In this document: positions 5,139-5,814 of the stretch, one piece after another
Layout of the letters: every line of letters starts with the position of its first letter
Numbering within the stretch: position 1 is the first letter of the stretch
DNA from: Treponema sp.
GTDB taxonomy: Bacteria > Spirochaetota > Spirochaetia > Treponematales > Breznakiellaceae
DNA length: 5,814 nucleotides
Reading direction: 5' to 3'
Assembly: GCA_031258265.1 (NCBI GenBank)
Contig: JAIRNB010000340.1
Location: 1 to 5,814 of the forward strand
Translations under genes and position numbers: made by a program
The notes under the pieces: model-generated
The model's database searches: none
The model's input: only the letters and a program-made list of their open reading frames with translations
Told to the model about the DNA's origin: nothing

Positions 5139-5282
5139 ATGCGGATTTGGGCGCATTCCCGGCCCAGGGGCCGGGAACCGGGCTTTCCGGGGCTCCGCGG
5201 GTCCCTTACCCGCTCCGGCCTCCTCGCCCCTTCGGGGCTCCGGTGGCGCGCTTCGCGCCCCCTCCTATCCCTTGCGCAGTAA
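5139..5282 (+). CDS. Doubtful 47-codon small ORF downstream of the palindromic promoter
   Basis: An ATG at 5139 lies 6 nt after the TATAAT at 5128-5133, the same close geometry as the other plus-strand genes here, and opens 47 codons to TAA at 5280-5282. The product is rich in Arg, Gly, Pro, Ser and Leu and has no domain. Its sequence runs through a GC-rich hairpin (5156-5177) and into the repeat mosaic, so it may be a chance frame through repeats. It is listed because the promoter, operator and start codon line up, not because the protein looks convincing. Confidence 0.15.
   Translation: MRIWAHSRPRGREPGFPGLRGSLTRSGLLAPSGLRWRASRPLLSLAQ
5156..5177. terminator. Strong GC hairpin, possible terminator for the HTH-EIIA gene
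   Basis: TTCCCGGCCC (5156-5165) and GGGCCGGGAA (5168-5177) form a 10-bp perfect stem with a 2-nt loop, or 9 bp with a CAGG loop. It lies 73 nt after the HTH-EIIA stop. The tail is CCGGGCTTTCC, with only three T, so it is not a canonical intrinsic terminator; it could stop transcription weakly or protect an RNA 3' end. Confidence 0.35.
5226..5259. repeat. Pair of TTC-loop GC hairpins at the left end of the repeat mosaic
   Basis: GCCCC-TTC-GGGGC (5226-5238) is followed closely by GGCGC-GCTTC-GCGCC (5245-5259). The same type of word recurs at 5469-5485, 5512-5524, 5533-5549 and, far to the left, 140-150. They are short perfect palindromes with a TTC centre and have no T tail. Confidence 0.6.
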
Positions 5283-5290
5283 AAGCAAGC

Positions 5291-5331
5291 GTAGCTTGTA
5301 AATTAAACCAATGTGGCTTCGCATAGCGCCA
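5291..5331 (+). repeat. Direct repeat B, copy 1
   Basis: The first 20 nt, GTAGCTTGTAAATTAAACCA (5291-5310), recur exactly at 5435-5454. The similarity continues in degenerate form (GTGG, then GCAT plus AGC/GCC) to 5331. The spacing between copies is 144 nt. Confidence 0.75.
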
Positions 5332-5352
5332 CCGTATGCCCCTAAATTGAAA

Positions 5353-5400
5353 AATGCGCCCCGGCTTTAGCCGGGGCAGTGCGCGCGCGGCACAACGCGC
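5353..5400 (+). repeat. Direct repeat A, copy 1, with a strong internal hairpin
   Basis: Runs from AATGCG through the hairpin GCCCCGGC-TTTA-GCCGGGGC (5358-5377) to CACAACGCGC (5391-5400). A degenerate second copy is at 5617-5660, sharing the CTTTAGC centre and ending in the identical GCACAACGCGC. In copy 1 the end also forms an 11-bp perfect stem, GCACAACGCGC-GGA-GCGCGTTGTGC (5390-5414). Confidence 0.65.
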
Positions 5401-5434
5401 GGAGCGCGTTGTGCTGGACCAAAAGCCAAGGGCT

Positions 5435-5475
5435 GTAGCTTGTAAATTAAACCAGCGTGGAACCGCATCAGCCCC
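5435..5475 (+). repeat. Direct repeat B, copy 2, running into repeat C
   Basis: The 20-nt core at 5435-5454 is identical to 5291-5310. In both copies the GCAT word begins exactly 10 nt after the core (5321 and 5465), which shows a common ancestral module. Confidence 0.75.
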
Positions 5476-5504
5476 TTCGGGGCTGTGCAGCAAGGAAATT
5501 TATT
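5465..5504 (+). repeat. Direct repeat C, copy 1 (40 nt)
   Basis: Contains the 7-bp stem CAGCCCC-TTC-GGGGCTG (5469-5485), then GTGCAG and an AT-rich AAGGAAATTTATT tail. It matches 5529-5568 at 39 of 40 positions; the only difference is C5491 against T5555. Confidence 0.9.
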
Positions 5505-5528
5505 ACACGACGCCGCTTCGCGGCTGGC

Positions 5529-5568
5529 GCATCAGCCCCTTCGGGGCTGTGCAGTAAGGAAATTTATT
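5529..5568 (+). repeat. Direct repeat C, copy 2 (40 nt)
   Basis: Second copy of the 40-nt unit, 64 nt downstream of the first. The near identity suggests recent duplication or ongoing homogenisation, in contrast to the degenerate A and B repeats. The spacer between them contains another hairpin, GCCGC-TTC-GCGGC (5512-5524). Confidence 0.9.
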
Positions 5569-5585
5569 GTGGCTCCGCGGCTAGT

Positions 5586-5660
5586 GCATAGCGCCAGTGA
5601 TTCCCCAGATATGAGTAATGCGGCCAAGCTTTAGCTGAGGGCACGCGCAGCACAACGCGC
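5586..5660 (+). repeat. Degenerate module: GCATAGCGCCA word plus repeat A, copy 2
   Basis: GCATAGCGCCA (5586-5596) exactly repeats 5321-5331. After 20 nt it is followed by repeat A copy 2 (5617-5660); in the first module the same gap is 21 nt (5332-5352). So 5321-5400 and 5586-5660 are diverged copies of one roughly 75-80 nt unit. Confidence 0.65.
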
Positions 5661-5709
5661 TCCGCGCTTGGGCTCTTGGGGAGCAGGCCCCCTCGAATAA
5701 AACCGGGTG

Positions 5710-5814
5710 CTACAGGCCCCCTAACACCCTGCGTATCTCCCCGGCCAGGCCCTCCGGGTTCTTGGGATCGTACAAAAACTGGATCGCCCGGCGGCTTTCG
5801 GCAAGAACGGTTTG
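5710..5814 (-). CDS. Unrecognised protein, C-terminal fragment (34 residues, enters from the right edge)
   Basis: A minus-strand open frame enters at the right edge and stops at TAG (5712..5710). The visible end includes AIQFLYDPKNPEGLAGEIRR followed by VLGGL. A pattern of D-P-x-N-P-E-x-L-A then a hydrophobic helix resembles the C-terminal helix of GT4-type glycosyltransferases (DPEDPEALAEAI-like), but 34 residues are too few to be sure. Codon composition matches the other genes in the window. No intrinsic terminator with a T run follows the stop; the repeat mosaic begins about 50 nt beyond. Confidence 0.6.
   Translation of the reverse strand, partial: QTVLAESRRAIQFLYDPKNPEGLAGEIRRVLGGL

Noticed and set aside
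5206..5493. Minus-strand 95-codon frame with a twice-repeated WFNLQAT segment
   Set aside because: The amino-acid repeat is only the B direct repeat read in frame, because its copies are 144 nt apart. The rest runs through hairpins and repeats, and no start signal is present.
5354..5557. Plus-strand 67-codon frame through the repeat mosaic
   Set aside because: It consists almost entirely of repeat A, B and C sequence and has no ribosome binding site or promoter.
5220..5660. CRISPR array
   Set aside because: Repeats differ in length, spacing (144, 64 and 57 nt) and sequence, spacers are not of uniform size, and no cas gene is visible.

Overview
The window looks like bacterial chromosome from a moderately GC-rich genome, most plausibly a spirochaete of the Treponema group. 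This assignment is an inference from gene content and style: a helix-turn-helix/PTS EIIA fusion, a membrane-anchored propeller next to a LytM-like protein, and a compact cytidine deaminase. No rRNA, tRNA, CRISPR array or recognisable transposase is visible.

Layout from left to right. (1) Positions 1-81 hold the first 27 codons of a minus-strand gene with its own promoter. (2) Positions 82-607 are non-coding as far as I can tell; they contain a 73-nt nested palindrome (130-202). (3) Positions 608-3710 are a three-gene minus-strand operon: a membrane-anchored beta-propeller-like protein, a secreted LytM/M23-like protein that has lost every catalytic and metal residue, and a SAM-dependent methyltransferase with an N-terminal four-cysteine knuckle. 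Gene spacing is 5 nt, then a 4-nt ATGA overlap. (4) Positions 3711-3900 are a divergent regulatory region with a run of four CCGG-type hairpins ending at the operon's Shine-Dalgarno, and overlapping -10 boxes on the two strands. (5) Positions 3901-4317 encode cytidine deaminase (cdd). (6) Positions 4421-5083 encode a HTH-EIIA fusion regulator. (7) Positions 5084-5709 are non-coding: a TATAAT embedded in a perfect palindrome, a GC-rich hairpin, and a mosaic of degenerate direct repeats and TTC-loop hairpins. (8) Positions 5710-5814 are the 3' end of another minus-strand gene.

How the genes may work together: the minus-strand operon looks like an envelope unit. An anchored periplasmic propeller (a protein-protein platform) and an enzymatically dead LytM protein would suit a scaffold or activator of a wall hydrolase, with a methyltransferase of unknown substrate translationally coupled to it. 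Cdd serves pyrimidine salvage. The HTH-EIIA protein could connect PTS phosphorylation state to transcription. The two plus-strand genes are physically close but each has its own promoter, so they need not form an operon.

Two themes deserve attention. First, cdd, the HTH-EIIA gene and the left-edge gene all have a -10 box ending only 7-9 nt before the ATG and no usable Shine-Dalgarno, which predicts leaderless mRNAs; the minus-strand operon has a strong Shine-Dalgarno instead. Second, the LytM domain has lost all its active-site residues and carries a tandem-repeat linker inside the fold. I found no clearly new defence or mobile system.
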